From the NCBI RefSeq assembly GCF_029194005.1, contig NZ_JARFVA010000003.1:248001-312000 (forward strand): a stretch of DNA of 64,000 bases. The letters are read 5' to 3'. Numbering within the stretch: the stretch's first letter is position 1; each line of letters opens with the position of its first letter. The translations under genes and the position numbers were made by a program. The notes beneath the pieces were generated by a model. The model did no database searches, was not told the origin of the DNA, and saw only the letters and a program-made list of their open reading frames with translations. The DNA is from Flagellimonas okinawensis. Lineage in GTDB: Bacteria; Bacteroidota; Bacteroidia; Flavobacteriales; Flavobacteriaceae. Of this stretch, positions 8,721 to 17,104 are shown piece after piece.

Positions 8721-10517
8721 TTAATCTTCATTGGCCTTGGCCTGCTGTTCCAGAACTGCAATCCTTTCCTTGATCCGTGTCTCTCGTTTTTGACGCCTTT
8801 CGGCATAGATTTCTTCAATCGCCGTGATCTTGTCCTTGAAAAAGGAGTGCATCGCCCCGTAAAAGGATAGGTTGGTCAGGTCATTCGTATGATTACTTTC
8901 ACCAAGATGCACCTGCCGAGTCAATAGAAACCTTAGCAGTCTATGGAAAGTCTCCTTCTTGAAGTTTGCTTTGAACCGGGCCACCAGTTCATCGTGGGAT
9001 AACCTTGAATCATCCCCAAAGAAGTCCTTAAAATGTTTCCTTTGGCTATAAAACCCGATGTTGTTTTCGAACAATGAGATGGAAATGGCCACCATTTCAT
9101 CAGTGGTCAAAGGTTTCTTTCGATCAATATAATTGGTATCTCGGATCATGTCGACCGCCTCCTTGAACTGGTTGTTGTTCTCTATCTCCTTTTTCCGAAG
9201 TTCCCGGTTATTGATCTTGATGATCTGCTCTTCTGGGGTACACTCGGCCATTTTCCGTTTCTCCAAGGATTTGGTGCCTGAACTACCCCCATCGTCTTCT
9301 TCCCTGACCTTTACATATATGGCCTGGGTCGAATAGGTCACCGTATCCAGAAGGATCCCCTCTTCAAAGCCATGTTCCGTAGCATTGTCCCATGCCTCCT
9401 TTTTCTCGGTGAAGGATTCCAAAGCCTCGTCCAGGAATTCAGCCAATTCTTCCTCTGTGTATTCATAGTGCCGGTGCTCCTCTTTAATGCTTTCCATGGT
9501 AGGGGCAACAGGCTCTTTTAAAATGTCAAGTTCATTGGTCAAATGCACCTCAAGGCCCACCTTTTCCATTTGGGCCATGAACCATTGGTTGTGTTCCTCG
9601 TCCACCCAATATTTGCTGATGTTGGGCACCAGTTTCAATCCCTCCTTTTTCACTGTTTTCAAGAGTTTCATAAAGGTCTTGGTCTTTTTGTTCTCAAAAC
9701 AGGAGGTCCGTGTACAGACCATCTTTCCCTCCCCGAACAGGTTACCCTGGTTGGCAGCGTTGAAAGGACAAACGGTACAGGCCCCTGCTTTGGGCACCAA
9801 GGTCTTGTCGGTAACGTCAAAACAGGCTTTGGTCAAATCATAGGTCCGGCTTTCGATCATCCGTTTGATCCGATGTCCCTGAAAATCCCCTTCCAGACTG
9901 TCCAACATTAGCTGCTGCTCCTCGGGCTCAAAAAGCGCCACTGCCACAGCAAGGGAGATGGTCATTTCCCCAGTTCGGACGAAGACCTTGAATCCCTCGA
10001 TCAAGCCGGCCAATTTGATGCGCTGCCGGATAAAGTTCTCGGAACGCCCCAGACGTTTTGCAATCTCACCAGGTTCGTAACGGTCCAACAGAAACTGGAT
10101 CGCCTCGGCCTCCTCTGTGGGTTCCACATCCTTCCGTTGCAGGTTCTCGATGATCTGGACCTCCAGGATTTCAGTATCCTTATAGTCCCTGACCATGGCC
10201 GGGATAGTGGTCAACCCTGCCAATTTACCGGCTCTAAACCGTCTTTCACCCATGATGATGATATAGCCATCATCGGATTTGCGGACCGTGATGGGCTGCA
10301 ATACCCCATGTTCCGCTATGCTCTGTGCCAACTGTTTCAAGCTTTGCGCATCAAAGGTCTTTCTGGGTTGTGTAGGATCTGGAGAAACCGAACCGATTTC
10401 CAACATCTGGATCTGTGGAAAGTCAACTGCTTTTCCAACTGTTTTGGATTGTTTCGGTTTCGAAGATTGCTTCGCATTTCTTTTTCGTGTCGCTCTTTGT
10501 TTTGTTTGTGCTTCCAT
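8721..10517 (-). CDS. ParB/RepB/Spo0J-family protein, orphan
   Basis: 598 residues. The N-terminal ParB domain spans about residues 37-130, with the GERR motif at 90-93 (CTP/nuclease fold), then a helix-turn-helix (EIAKRLGRSENFIRQRIKL). A Cys cluster follows (CTVCPF...CTRTSCFENK), a feature of plasmid and mobile-element ParB proteins, and then a long charged tail. The ATG giving MEAQTKQ was chosen because the extra 31 upstream codons look like promoter DNA. There is no ParA nearby, so a partition role is doubtful; a regulatory or element-borne role is possible. Confidence 0.85.
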   Translation of the reverse strand: MEAQTKQRATRKRNAKQSSKPKQSKTVGKAVDFPQIQMLEIGSVSPDPTQPRKTFDAQSLKQLAQSIAEHGVLQPITVRKSDDGYIIIMGERRFRAGKLAGLTTIPAMVRDYKDTEILEVQIIENLQRKDVEPTEEAEAIQFLLDRYEPGEIAKRLGRSENFIRQRIKLAGLIEGFKVFVRTGEMTISLAVAVALFEPEEQQLMLDSLEGDFQGHRIKRMIESRTYDLTKACFDVTDKTLVPKAGACTVCPFNAANQGNLFGEGKMVCTRTSCFENKKTKTFMKLLKTVKKEGLKLVPNISKYWVDEEHNQWFMAQMEKVGLEVHLTNELDILKEPVAPTMESIKEEHRHYEYTEEELAEFLDEALESFTEKKEAWDNATEHGFEEGILLDTVTYSTQAIYVKVREEDDGGSSGTKSLEKRKMAECTPEEQIIKINNRELRKKEIENNNQFKEAVDMIRDTNYIDRKKPLTTDEMVAISISLFENNIGFYSQRKHFKDFFGDDSRLSHDELVARFKANFKKETFHRLLRFLLTRQVHLGESNHTNDLTNLSFYGAMHSFFKDKITAIEEIYAERRQKRETRIKERIAVLEQQAKANED

Positions 10518-10603
10518 GATTTTTGGATTTTGGTTAAACAATATTTGAGCGGTTACCAAGCGGAAGACAAAATTTTGGAGCGGCAAGGAAACGGAATAAA
10601 CAG

Positions 10604-10678
10604 TGACCATTGGAACGGCTTTATGCCGTCCCTTGTCCGAGAAAAGATTGCGAGCTTATCTTTCGATACTATTGGATT
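10604..10678 (+). repeat. Direct repeat copy 1 (partner at 13414-13486)
   Basis: A block of about 75 bp starting TGACCATTGGAACGG and containing GTCCCTTGTCCGA and GCTTATCTTTCG. It recurs in the same orientation at 13414-13486 with most positions conserved. The two copies bracket the DUF6660/TonB receptor pair. Confidence 0.6.
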
Positions 10679-10750
10679 AAATAGCTTATGCTCTGAAGAG
10701 ATTACTTTTTTGCCCCATTTTTATTGGCATGTATTCATTACCTTAGTAGC

Positions 10751-11080
10751 ATGAAATTCCTTGCGGTAATACTGTCCTTGGTCACTTTGACGCTTTCTTC
10801 TTATCCTTGTTGTCAGGAGACAAGTGCCTGTTCCGGTATTTCTGATATTGTGGACCATTGCGTAAATGACGATCTACCGGAAGCCCCTCACGACAAGGAC
10901 ACTCCCTGTTCTCCATTTTACACATGTGGCAGGTGTCCCGGTTTTACCATTTCGTATGAGACCCTGGAATTTATTTCCATGGATTGCGAGCTGCAGACAG
11001 CTCCCATTCCCTATATTGAGCAACTACCCAAGGAAGTATATTTTCATTCGCTGAAGCCCCCACGCACATTTGAAGTATAG
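10751..11080 (+). CDS. DUF6660-like Cys-rich secreted protein
   Basis: 109 residues from the ATG giving MKFLAVILSLVTLTL. An N-terminal signal or membrane segment is followed by a Cys-rich region (PCCQETSAC, later CSPFYTCGRCPG). This matches the DUF6660 family, small proteins usually found just upstream of TonB-dependent receptors in Flavobacteriia. It precedes the receptor by 71 bp. A role in metal handling is inferred from the Cys/His content and the neighbour, not shown. Confidence 0.7.
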   Translation: MKFLAVILSLVTLTLSSYPCCQETSACSGISDIVDHCVNDDLPEAPHDKDTPCSPFYTCGRCPGFTISYETLEFISMDCELQTAPIPYIEQLPKEVYFHSLKPPRTFEV

Positions 11081-11151
11081 TCAATTCTCATTTTAAATGT
11101 TCTAGGTCAATTCCTTTTGGCCTGGATTCAACCTACTTCAAAAATCGTAAT

Positions 11152-13329
11152 ATGAAAGTAAAAGTAATTTTGATACTATCCCTTTTGGGGATGGTATCGA
11201 TTCATGCGCAGAACAGTCTTGATCTTGTGGTCAAGGATTCCCTTAATGGTGAGCCTCTCATTGGGGTCACCGCGGTATTGGTCTCCCTGAACAAAGGGGC
11301 CATATCCGATGAGATGGGAAGAATACATATGGAGGATATCCCCAATGGTACCTTTCAACTGCGGTTGAGCTATATTGGGTATGCCACTTTTGAACGCAAC
11401 CTTGCCTTTCCCTTGGATGAAAAAGCTCAAGGACAGGTCTTTTCACTGATACCTCAGACGGAAGAAATGGAAGAGGTGACACTTGTCTCCACCAGGAGCA
11501 GCCGGACCATTGAGGACATCCCTACCCGGGTCGAGGTCATTGCAGGGGAAGAACTCTCCGAAAAGGGTAATATGAAACCTGGGGATATCCGGATGCTGCT
11601 CAATGAGAGTACTGGGATCCGTACCCAACAGACTTCTGCCACCAGTTACAATAGCAGTATCCGCATCCAAGGGCTGGATGGGAAGTATACCCAACTCCTT
11701 CGGGATGGATTTCCCCTGTATTCAGGATTTGCCAGTGGCCTCAGTCTTATGCAAATTGCCCCTTTGGACCTGAAACAAGTGGAGGTCATCAAAGGGTCAA
11801 GTTCCACCCTCTATGGAGGAGGGGCCATTGCCGGTTTGGTCAATTTGATTTCAAAAACACCGGAAGAGGAACCCAAGCTCAGTTTTATGGCAAACGGAAC
11901 CTCGGCCCTTGGTCTGGACCTCAGTGGCTTTTATTCACAAAAGTCCGACAAAGTTGGCACCACGGTATTCGCCTCCTACAATCTGGGGACACCTTATGAT
12001 CCTGCGAATATCGGTTTGACTGCCATTCCAGAGTTTGATCGCTTAACCCTTAACCCCAAATTGTACCTCTATCTCGGGGAGGATACCGAACTCCTGCTGG
12101 GAATAAATGCTATTTGGGAGGACCGCCTTGGGGGAAACATGGACTATGTCAAAGGGGAGGCTGTGACAGATCCTTACTTTGAATCCAATGAAACAGAACG
12201 GCTTTCTACACAACTGGGATTCAAACATTCCTTTAATGCCCGAAATCGATTGGAAGTCAAGAATAGTTTTAGTTTTTATGACCGTACCATCGAGATACCG
12301 GATTTTACTTTTTCGGGATACCAACGTTCGTCCTTCAGTGAACTGAATTTTTCCACAAACACCCCAAATGATGTTGAATGGGTATTTGGAGCCAACCTTT
12401 GGACGGAATATTTCAACGATACAAGGGAAGATCAGACCGGGGCCTTGGACCAATCCTACCAGATTTTTGGCTTGTTTGCCCAAAATGTTTGGCCCATTGA
12501 TGAAACGCTGTCATTGGAGACTGGTCTTCGGGCAGATTTCCATTCTGATTACGGAGCCATGGCTCTTCCTAGGCTTTCGGTGCTGTACGAACCCAACCGA
12601 GCTTTAACTTTTCGGTTGGGCGGTGGTATGGGATATAAGACCCCTACTGTGTTCACTGAGGATGCAGAGCGGGTGCAATTCAGGGACGTTCTGCCCATTA
12701 ATGTGGATCAAGCGGAACTTGAACGCTCATTGGGAGGGAATTTCGATGTCAATTATAAGTGGGTTCCCTTGCCAGGGATGACAATGTCCATCAATACGCT
12801 CTTGTTTTATACCAAGATCAATGACCCCATGACTTTGGTGGCGAATGACAATGGGTTGTATGAATTCCAACAATATGGAGGATATGTGGATACTCGTGGA
12901 GCCGAGGTCAACCTAAAAATAAAATATGGGGATTTCAATCTCTTTACAGGGTATACACATGCCAATGTCAAACAGCATGAAAATGGGATGGTATCGGATT
13001 TTCCATTGGTGGCCAAGCACCGTTTGAACAATGTTTTGATGTTTGAAAAGGAAGACAATCTTTGGGTGGGCCTTGAGGCCTATTACTATAGTCCACAGAA
13101 ACTGGGCAACGGGGATACCGGGCAGTCCTATTGGATCGTAGGCCTGATGAGCGAAAAGAAAATCGGGGAAAAGTTTTCGGTTTTTTTGAACTTTGAGAAT
13201 TTTTTGGATACCCGTCAGACCCGGTTCGGAGCCATTTATACGGGCAACATATCCAATCCCCAGTTTTTGGACATCTGCGCACCCATGGATGGTTTTGTGG
13301 TCAACGGCGGGTTTAAAATTCGATTATGA
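11152..13329 (+). CDS. TonB-dependent outer-membrane receptor
   Basis: 725 residues. Signal peptide 1-20, a carboxypeptidase-regulatory-like domain (about 22-95), a plug domain (about 105-235, with IRIQGLDGKYTQLLRDGFP and QVEVIKGSSSTLYGGGAIAG) and a beta-barrel to the C-terminal GGFKIRL. This is the full length for a ligand-gated transporter driven by TonB-ExbBD. The substrate is not evident; the Cys-rich DUF6660 partner suggests a metal or metal complex. It is flanked on both sides by the direct repeats. Confidence 0.94.
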   Translation: MKVKVILILSLLGMVSIHAQNSLDLVVKDSLNGEPLIGVTAVLVSLNKGAISDEMGRIHMEDIPNGTFQLRLSYIGYATFERNLAFPLDEKAQGQVFSLIPQTEEMEEVTLVSTRSSRTIEDIPTRVEVIAGEELSEKGNMKPGDIRMLLNESTGIRTQQTSATSYNSSIRIQGLDGKYTQLLRDGFPLYSGFASGLSLMQIAPLDLKQVEVIKGSSSTLYGGGAIAGLVNLISKTPEEEPKLSFMANGTSALGLDLSGFYSQKSDKVGTTVFASYNLGTPYDPANIGLTAIPEFDRLTLNPKLYLYLGEDTELLLGINAIWEDRLGGNMDYVKGEAVTDPYFESNETERLSTQLGFKHSFNARNRLEVKNSFSFYDRTIEIPDFTFSGYQRSSFSELNFSTNTPNDVEWVFGANLWTEYFNDTREDQTGALDQSYQIFGLFAQNVWPIDETLSLETGLRADFHSDYGAMALPRLSVLYEPNRALTFRLGGGMGYKTPTVFTEDAERVQFRDVLPINVDQAELERSLGGNFDVNYKWVPLPGMTMSINTLLFYTKINDPMTLVANDNGLYEFQQYGGYVDTRGAEVNLKIKYGDFNLFTGYTHANVKQHENGMVSDFPLVAKHRLNNVLMFEKEDNLWVGLEAYYYSPQKLGNGDTGQSYWIVGLMSEKKIGEKFSVFLNFENFLDTRQTRFGAIYTGNISNPQFLDICAPMDGFVVNGGFKIRL

Positions 13330-13804
13330 GCTTGGGTCAGCAACCAAACCCATTAAATGAACCTAAAAAAATACTGGGGAATAAGGATGCTTGGCCCAAG
13401 GCGATTCCAAATCTGACCTATGGAACGGTATTATGTTGTCCCTTGTCCGACAAATCGTTTTCGGGCTTATCTTTCGGGGTTGGATTGTAGGGCAAAGACA
13501 ACGTTCGAACGGCGCAAGGCAAACTTACACCGTCAAAGTTTAAACCTATATCACATTCTATCAATATAGTATATTTTCAAATCCTATAGTATCAATAATT
13601 CATTTGACAGTTTGACCATGGGGCCGTATCTGTTGCTTTTACGTTTTAATGAAGAAGACATTTGTATCCGTACATCACAAACGGAAGGCGAAATATAAAC
13701 GCCATCAATTGGGATCTTGGCAGCTTTCAGAAAAGGAATAAATCACACTAGAAGCACTATTGGTCCCTACGGCCCAAGTGATTGTCTTTAGCTGAAAAGT
13801 TGCA
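13330..13804. other. Intergenic, holds direct repeat copy 2
   Basis: Apart from the repeat at 13414-13486 only a 30-codon basic ORF (13649-13741) is seen, which I do not call. Confidence 0.4.
13414..13486 (+). repeat. Direct repeat copy 2 (partner at 10604-10678)
   Basis: Same orientation as copy 1. Shared blocks include TGGAACGG, GTCCCTTGTCCGA, GCTTATCTTTCG and TTGGATT. Beyond copy 2 a sequence AAGACAA...GCAAGG resembles DNA just before copy 1, as if the repeat were part of a longer tandem unit. Confidence 0.6.
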
Positions 13805-14300
13805 CTAATTTCTTGTTGGCCAATAGAACAATGGAGCAAATAGCAGTGAGAAAAAAACAGCCCCAAGGACAACATGCAAAAGGGAGAGGGAGTGATGGTA
13901 ATATCTGCTCAGGCCATAACCCGTCATACTACCATAAAGAACCATGGCATGGAGAACATAAATGGACAATGTATTCCGGCCAATATCAAGGAAAATCTTT
14001 TGGTTCAGCAAGTTTCTCAAACAAATGAAAATGGCAAAGACCAAAAGAACCAGAACTAGACGGGCAAATAGGTAGCTGTCGTCAAGTGCACTATGAAAAA
14101 ACCGCATATTGGTCAGGTTTCCAAGATACTATACGAATCCATAGGATTGCAAGATTAGCAGTGTACCAAGGGACAGCTCCCATTTTGCATGTCCATAGGA
14201 GAGCGTCTCCAGATACTGAGTGCCATCATTAGGGGATGACAGGGCCCAATACCGGACCGACCCCATATAGCGTGTGAAACGGGATTGAAACAGGAATGCT
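13805..14300 (-). pseudogene. Decayed C-terminal fragment of a membrane acyltransferase (DUF1624/HGSNAT-like)
   Basis: The frame ending at 13805 is closely similar to the C-terminal 100 residues of the intact gene at 55219-56385: both contain RFFHSALDDSYLFARL, then a GYGLSRYYHHSLSL block. Just upstream, in the same frame, a TAG interrupts an otherwise alignable LLILQSYGFV...LTNMRFF stretch (intact copy LLIFQSYESI...LTEIRFF). Further upstream similarity fades and the N-terminal two thirds are missing. It is a truncated paralogue. Confidence 0.8.
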
Positions 14301-14623
14301 TTGTGTTGTTGCGGGCGTATTTGATAACGAAAAAAATGGAGGTCAACCATCAGGAACACCGGATATATCAATTTTCCAAAAATCCTTTTTCCATCATATC
14401 AAAAAAGACCTTGCCCCAGTGCCTATACCAATCCGGGCCCTAAAACAGGGAAAAAACCTATATAGGTCCTTTTGATAAGCTTCCACGGTCAAGGCGGGTC
14501 ATTGCTTCCCTCTTACATTTAGTTTCCGGGCACTTTCCAAGTTGCCTTTGTATATGTTCAAATCCTGACCATACAAGAAACCCAAGTCAATCCAACACTT
14601 CTGAAAGGGATGTATCCATCAAA
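14301..14623. other. Intergenic, nothing recognised
   Basis: May hold further unrecognisable remains of the acyltransferase pseudogene; no feature can be supported. Confidence 0.3.
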
Positions 14624-14851
14624 CTAAAGCGTTAAAAATGCCAGGACGGACAAACAAACCGAAATGAGAAAAGTGGTTGAATTGATGGTGCCGTATAACA
14701 AATTATGAGCCAATTTCCCTATAAGTTTCATGGAAGGGTCATAATAGTTGTATTGATGTTTATCAATCATGAGGTATCTATAAAACCCTCTAAGGGATCC
14801 CACTATGAAGTGAATCAGAATGAACTTTGTAATCATGGTCTCCATGTTCAT
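14624..14851 (-). CDS. Small membrane protein downstream of SPFH gene
   Basis: 75 residues with two hydrophobic segments (about 6-25 and 48-73) separated by a polar, Tyr-rich loop. The ATG lies 9 bases after the stop of the prohibitin-like gene, so the two are very likely cotranscribed. No family recognised; it may be a membrane partner of the SPFH protein, which is inference from spacing only. Confidence 0.5.
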   Translation of the reverse strand: MNMETMITKFILIHFIVGSLRGFYRYLMIDKHQYNYYDPSMKLIGKLAHNLLYGTINSTTFLISVCLSVLAFLTL

Positions 14852-14860
14852 ATCCGAGGA

Positions 14861-15712
14861 TCATTTATCTGTTTTGATAACATCGCCCACACCTATAAAG
14901 GGAATGGCGCCTGCACCCGTTACCCGGGGCAAGATCCCGTTCCATTTTTCTATGGCCTTTAGGTTTGCCTCTATTTTCCTGAGTTCGATCAGGTCGGGTG
15001 AAATATTCATTTTTTGTAGCCGTAATGCCTCTGCTTCAGCTGTTGCTGCAGCAATGGTCTGTTCGGCTTCGACCTTTATCCTGTCCAGGTCCCTTTTGGC
15101 CTTCAATGCATTTTGTTCAGCGGTTTGTTTTGCCTCTATGGCATCGGTAAAGGTCTGGGAAAAACTGAATGAGATGATCGAAAAGGCATCAACCGATATG
15201 TTTGATGCGAGCAATCTTGAAGTAAGGGCTTCTTGCATTTCCGAGCTTACCGAAGGTCTTTTGGTAATCAATTCCTCTGCGGTATACTTGGCCGACACTG
15301 CTTTCATAACCTCTTGAATGGCAGGGTCGATGATACGTTCCTTAAATTCCACACCGATGGTCTGATACACCAAATTGGCTTTATCGGGTATGATATGATA
15401 GTTAAGTGCAACGGACAAATCCACATCCTGAAGATCAGAGGATGAGGAAGCGGCATCGGTCATGATCTTTTGGATCTTTACATCCATGGGGATCACGGTC
15501 TGTACTATGGGTATTTTGAAGTGGATCCCTTCATCCAATACCACGTCCTGTACCGCTCCAAAATTCTGGACAATACCTCTTTCACCTGCACCGATCTGCA
15601 CCCATGGTTTAAATAGGAAAAGGAACACCACTAACGCAACACCGATGATCAAACCTCTCCATTGCCTTTTTTTCAGTACATTTTTTATCTCCCTCAAAGG
15701 GTCATTATCCAT
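14861..15712 (-). CDS. Prohibitin/SPFH-domain membrane protein
   Basis: 283 residues. An N-terminal transmembrane helix (about 20-37) precedes an SPFH/band-7 domain (about 42-205, GERGIVQNFGAVQDVVLDEGIH) and an alanine-rich coiled coil (205-250). This is the prohibitin arrangement: a ring- or microdomain-forming inner-membrane protein linked to membrane protein quality control. Start at the MDND ATG; the frame is open 7 codons upstream. A second SPFH protein, stomatin type, is at 22142. Confidence 0.9.
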   Translation of the reverse strand: MDNDPLREIKNVLKKRQWRGLIIGVALVVFLFLFKPWVQIGAGERGIVQNFGAVQDVVLDEGIHFKIPIVQTVIPMDVKIQKIMTDAASSSSDLQDVDLSVALNYHIIPDKANLVYQTIGVEFKERIIDPAIQEVMKAVSAKYTAEELITKRPSVSSEMQEALTSRLLASNISVDAFSIISFSFSQTFTDAIEAKQTAEQNALKAKRDLDRIKVEAEQTIAAATAEAEALRLQKMNISPDLIELRKIEANLKAIEKWNGILPRVTGAGAIPFIGVGDVIKTDK

Positions 15713-16157
15713 AATAATTGTGTTTAATTGCAAAGATGGGTTTTAGCATCCCCAATATGTTATACCTGATCGGTAAGGTCTTACATAAATCACACTATGT
15801 CAAGCCTTGGTACATGGCCCTTTCCCATATTCCGGTAACCAAAAAATCCAGAATTGTGAAAGAAAAGGTGAATCCGATAGAAAAGGGATTATGGGAATTT
15901 GGCCTTTGGCGAAAGACCATTCCTGGAACAAAGAGTGTTTTAAGCCCCTCCGAAGCGTTTCGGGAGCGTTTTATCATTATCTGGCATTATGGACTTTACA
16001 GCACTTTGCCGGTACGGGGACAATTTCAAAATCTTAGGCCATTAAATAGTCCACATCACCCATTTTATCTGTCTTAGCGCCATGTTAAACCCATCCCTTT
16101 TATGTAAAGCTTAGACTATCTTTACATGCTACATCCAAGTGTTTATAAGGGAGCGTT
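15713..16157. other. Intergenic, nothing recognised
   Basis: Lies between the divergently arranged SPFH gene and the 40-residue peptide gene. It probably holds both promoters (a TATCTTTA-like -7 element near 16118 for the peptide gene). No coding frame is supported. Confidence 0.3.
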
Positions 16158-16170
16158 TTGCCCCCATCAC
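16158..16170 (+). promoter_or_regulatory. Conserved leader element of 40-aa peptide gene, copy A
   Basis: TTGCCCCCATCAC, 23 bases before the ATG. An almost identical TTGCCCCATCAC stands 19 bases before the ATG of the paralogue at 29791, and A/T-rich AGTTAAATAGA-like sequence follows in both. Conservation outside the coding frame suggests an element of the mRNA or promoter. Confidence 0.55.
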
Positions 16171-16193
16171 TAATAGTTAAATAGAGAAGAGTT

Positions 16194-16316
16194 ATGAAGC
16201 CGAAAAAGAAAGTGCCCCAGGAAAACAGTCCGAGCATTGACAGACCGATAAGTCGTCATGAGAGCTGGAAAAGCCATCGAAGGCACACTGCACCGATGCT
16301 AATGCGTTTTTCTTAA
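16194..16316 (+). CDS. 40-residue basic peptide, copy A (novel small family)
   Basis: Reads MKPKKKVPQENSPSIDR, then a C-terminal half ISRHESWKSHRRHT...RFS. The gene at 29669-29791 on the opposite strand encodes a peptide of exactly the same length that aligns without gaps: S20, R21, H22, S24, W25, R29, R30, H31, T32, L36, R38, F39 and S40 are identical, and several shared residues use different codons, which points to selection on protein. An intrinsic terminator starts 15 bases after the stop. No signal peptide or membrane segment. Function unknown; basic character could suit RNA or ribosome binding. Confidence 0.65.
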   Translation: MKPKKKVPQENSPSIDRPISRHESWKSHRRHTAPMLMRFS

Positions 16317-16330
16317 TACCATAAATCGTA

Positions 16331-16354
16331 AAGAGGGCTTTCGCCCTCTTTTTT
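16331..16354 (+). terminator. Intrinsic terminator of peptide gene A
   Basis: GAGGGC-TTTC-GCCCTC hairpin followed by at least six T. It sits 15 bases after the peptide stop and also faces the end of the dipeptidase gene. Confidence 0.85.
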
Positions 16355-16408
16355 GTGGAATATATTCTTGTCCAGCACATCCATTTTCCTAGTGTATCCT
16401 GACATAAT

Positions 16409-17104
16409 TTAGGTTATGGTACCATACATGGCATATTCCTTTTCTTTTCCAATGGCCCACATGACATTGCCATAATCAAAATGCCAATATTCTTTCAGAT
16501 CACACACAAAATCTTCATCTTCAAACAATCCGATCAACAGCGCCCTATTCTTCTTCGCTTCAGGGCCAATGCCCGGGTGGTAGGGGTAACATTGCTTTGA
16601 GAGCTTGATTTCCAGACCAGTATTCGTTCCAAAGTCCATGACACAATCTTGAACGGCATCATAGATCAATGCATCTATTGCACCGCCTGTGGTATGCATT
16701 GACTTTTGGGGCGGAGCAATAAAATGGCTGACCATCTCTTCGATCTCATCCGAAGGTTTTTTAGGATACATTCTTTGCATCCGTTGAAAGGATATGAATT
16801 TGGTTTCCCAAAGTAGTTGTTGGTGCTCAAAGGACCTCCATGCGGAGCGAATGATCAGAATCTTGTTCTGTGCGCCCAACTTTCGACTTATTCGGGCTAT
16901 TTTTTCGATCATATCCTCCCGGACCAGATATTGATAATCATCCATGAACGAAGGTTCAAAAATCAAATCAAGACCTGTCGCTTTTAAACTTTTAAGGGCG
17001 GTGTGATTTTCCCGGATCGGAATGGTCGGGACCAAGATCTTGTTTCGGGCATCTTTGGCTTCCACGGCTTCACAATACTTCTTGGCATTTTTGATAGTTG
17101 ACAT
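16409..17104 (-). CDS. D-alanyl-D-alanine dipeptidase-like (VanX/DdpX, peptidase M15D)
   Basis: 231 residues. Zinc and catalytic residues of the VanX family are all visible: Arg86 in RSAWR, the H137-x6-D144 pair in SMHTTGGAIDA, and Glu205-Tyr-Trp-His208. It should hydrolyse D-Ala-D-Ala or related D,D-dipeptides; there is no signal peptide, so it acts in the cytoplasm on imported dipeptides. It is the last gene of a minus-strand operon and overlaps the racemase-like gene by 35 bp. The context (racemase, D-amino-acid acyltransferase family) fits catabolism of D-amino-acid dipeptides rather than glycopeptide resistance. Confidence 0.85.
   Translation of the reverse strand: MSTIKNAKKYCEAVEAKDARNKILVPTIPIRENHTALKSLKATGLDLIFEPSFMDDYQYLVREDMIEKIARISRKLGAQNKILIIRSAWRSFEHQQLLWETKFISFQRMQRMYPKKPSDEIEEMVSHFIAPPQKSMHTTGGAIDALIYDAVQDCVMDFGTNTGLEIKLSKQCYPYHPGIGPEAKKNRALLIGLFEDEDFVCDLKEYWHFDYGNVMWAIGKEKEYAMYGTIT

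Noticed and set aside
8467..8724. 85-codon plus-strand ORF
   Set aside because: Overlaps the parB terminator and carries no recognisable protein features.
13649..13741. 30-codon basic ORF
   Set aside because: Too short, with no paralogue, terminator or operon context.
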